This document shows, piece after piece, positions 43,315 through 44,025 of a DNA stretch of 44,025 bases. The stretch comes from an uncultured Verrucomicrobiales bacterium. Its GTDB lineage: Bacteria; Verrucomicrobiota; Verrucomicrobiia; Verrucomicrobiales; Akkermansiaceae. The position numbers and the translations under genes were made by a program. Numbering within the stretch: position 1 is the first letter of the stretch; each line of letters opens with the position of its first letter. Below the pieces are notes generated by a model. It did no database searches. It worked only from the letters and a program-made list of their open reading frames with translations, and was not told the origin of the DNA. Location: NCBI GenBank assembly GCA_937893015.1, contig CALBJX010000020.1, forward strand, positions 1 to 44,025, written 5' to 3'.

Positions 43315-43335
43315 TACAGCATTTTGAATGCTGTA
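43315..43335 (-). promoter_or_regulatory. Palindrome upstream of the PEP-CTERM gene
   Basis: TACAGCATT-TTG-AATGCTGTA, perfect 9-bp arms, 84 nt before the start codon. It is identical in sequence and gene-relative orientation to 43577-43597. On the minus strand it lies between TGTCTA and TATACA, at 17-nt spacing. Confidence 0.7.
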
Positions 43336-43574
43336 GACATGAAATCCCTTATCATTGGCGGGCTTTCGTATAAAAAATGGTCTGCGCTCGATGGTTGCTC
43401 TCGGTATGGATGCATATAAAAATGTTCACCGCGATTTAAAAAAACATCATCATTCCGTCAAGGAAAACAATCCTCGCGAAGTGCGCTGTTCAGGTAGCGT
43501 AATGAGCGTTTTTGCAATCTGATAAACGATGATGTGTATGGTGAACTTTTTTTGTTAATGTTAATTTTTTTCTT

Positions 43575-43599
43575 GCTACAGCATTCAAAATGCTGTAGC
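43575..43599 (+). promoter_or_regulatory. Palindrome upstream of the truncated paralogue
   Basis: Arms of 11 bp (GCTACAGCATT and AATGCTGTAGC) around CAA, about 107 nt before the ATG at 43706. The inner 21 bp are the exact reverse complement of 43315-43335. The rest of the 43232-43705 gap is AT-rich and shows no gene. Confidence 0.7.
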
Positions 43600-43705
43600 C
43601 ATCGCCCCCCACTTGCGGGCAGACTTGAAAAACACCGCCACGCGGGAATGTTTTTCGGCTGTCTCGGTCGGGGAGAGAAGTCCCTCTTATACAATACACC
43701 AGCAC

Positions 43706-43918
43706 ATGAAACACACGCTATTCGCCCTTGGCACCGCCTTTCTTTCCGCTACATGTTACGCGGGAACCATCGACACCAACGATTTGATGCTGACCTTGGA
43801 TGACTTGATGCTCACCTTCACTAACAGCAAGGCCGCGCCTGACAGCAGACGCAATGTTTTTTTGCAATGCCCGACTTCCGAGAGAAGTCGGGCGTTTTTT
43901 TGTTGGCCTGATTATTGA
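43706..43918 (+). pseudogene. Truncated paralogue of the PEP-CTERM protein
   Basis: 70 codons. The first 45 or so match the gene at 42374-43231 closely: MKHTLFALGTAFLSATCYAG against MKYTLFALCAAFLAATCYAG, and LMLTFTNSK against LLFTFTNSK. After TNSK the frame runs into unrelated sequence that is a terminator hairpin (43869-43901). The PEP-CTERM tail is gone. It is probably a deletion remnant that keeps the signal peptide and upstream palindrome, though a short secreted peptide cannot be excluded. Confidence 0.75.
43869..43901 (+). terminator. Terminator of the truncated paralogue
   Basis: Perfect 10-bp stem GCCCGACTTC/GAAGTCGGGC with a CGAGA loop and seven Ts. It overlaps the 3' end of the truncated frame. 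Confidence 0.9.
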
Positions 43919-43926
43919 CAAATCGT

Positions 43927-43973
43927 GGATTTGTAGGGATGTACGAAGTACGATGTACGAAGTCAAATTTAGG
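43927..43973. repeat. Heptamer-repeat arm at right window edge
   Basis: Inverted copy of 1-54 with one heptamer unit fewer and otherwise nearly identical flanks (GGATTTGTAGGG and AAGTCAAATTTAGG). A GC-rich palindromic stretch (GCGCGGCTGCGCCGCGC) follows, as inside the complete elements. Confidence 0.88.
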
Positions 43974-44025
43974 CGCGGCTGCGCCGCGCGGGGAAGAAGG
44001 ACCAAGGACGCAAAGCGCGTATGAA

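Overview
The window reads as about 44 kb of a GC-rich (visibly well above 55%), anaerobic, Gram-negative bacterium, most likely of the Verrucomicrobiota and possibly Akkermansia-like. The clues are a PEP-CTERM exported protein, an SHD1-like domain on a lipoprotein, outer-membrane beta-barrels, an oxygen-sensitive class III ribonucleotide reductase, and a GT4/GH57 glycogen gene pair of the kind found in gut bacteria. The lineage is inferred; the window has no rRNA.

Layout. 1-4.7 kb: a membrane protein, tRNA-Thr, a beta-barrel protein, a NUDIX hydrolase, two overlapping small lipoproteins and hisC. 4.9-8.1 kb: a large topoisomerase III and a small membrane protein. 8.4-16.2 kb: a phosphate-uptake block (OprO/P-like porin, pstS-C-A-B, two phoU paralogues), a probable small RNA gene and a convergent PhoB-type response regulator. 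16.4-20.5 kb: exported and housekeeping proteins, mazG, a thioredoxin-fold/SHD1 lipoprotein, TetR and PP2C. 20.5-25.5 kb: an Ala/Lys-rich secreted protein, coaB-rsgA, and GT4+GH57. 25.7-33.9 kb: bacterial alpha-2-macroglobulin and penicillin-binding protein 1C. 33.9-36.8 kb: Fe-alcohol dehydrogenase and metG. 36.9-38.4 kb: an AT-richer acyltransferase island. 38.6-42.1 kb: NrdR-box-controlled nrdD, a separate 70-residue glycyl-radical protein, and nrdG. 42.4-44.0 kb: a PEP-CTERM protein and a divergent truncated paralogue.

The most notable system is the class III reductase. The glycyl-radical domain, normally the C-terminus of NrdD, is encoded as its own small gene (41037-41249). It lies downstream of an nrdD that stops right after its zinc-binding Cys motif.

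A second novelty is a family of interspersed elements built from 7-nt repeats (CGTACAT, GTACATT, ACAAATT and relatives). Two complete copies have inverted heptamer arms around GC-rich hairpins and a terminator with a TCTGAC core. Partial copies sit at both window ends in inverted orientation. Two more copies lie inside genes, where one encodes the core of a lipoprotein signal peptide.

Promoters recognisable by eye share a TTGC-type -35 box, and at several genes the -10 box lies only 6-9 nt from the ATG, implying leaderless or nearly leaderless mRNAs.
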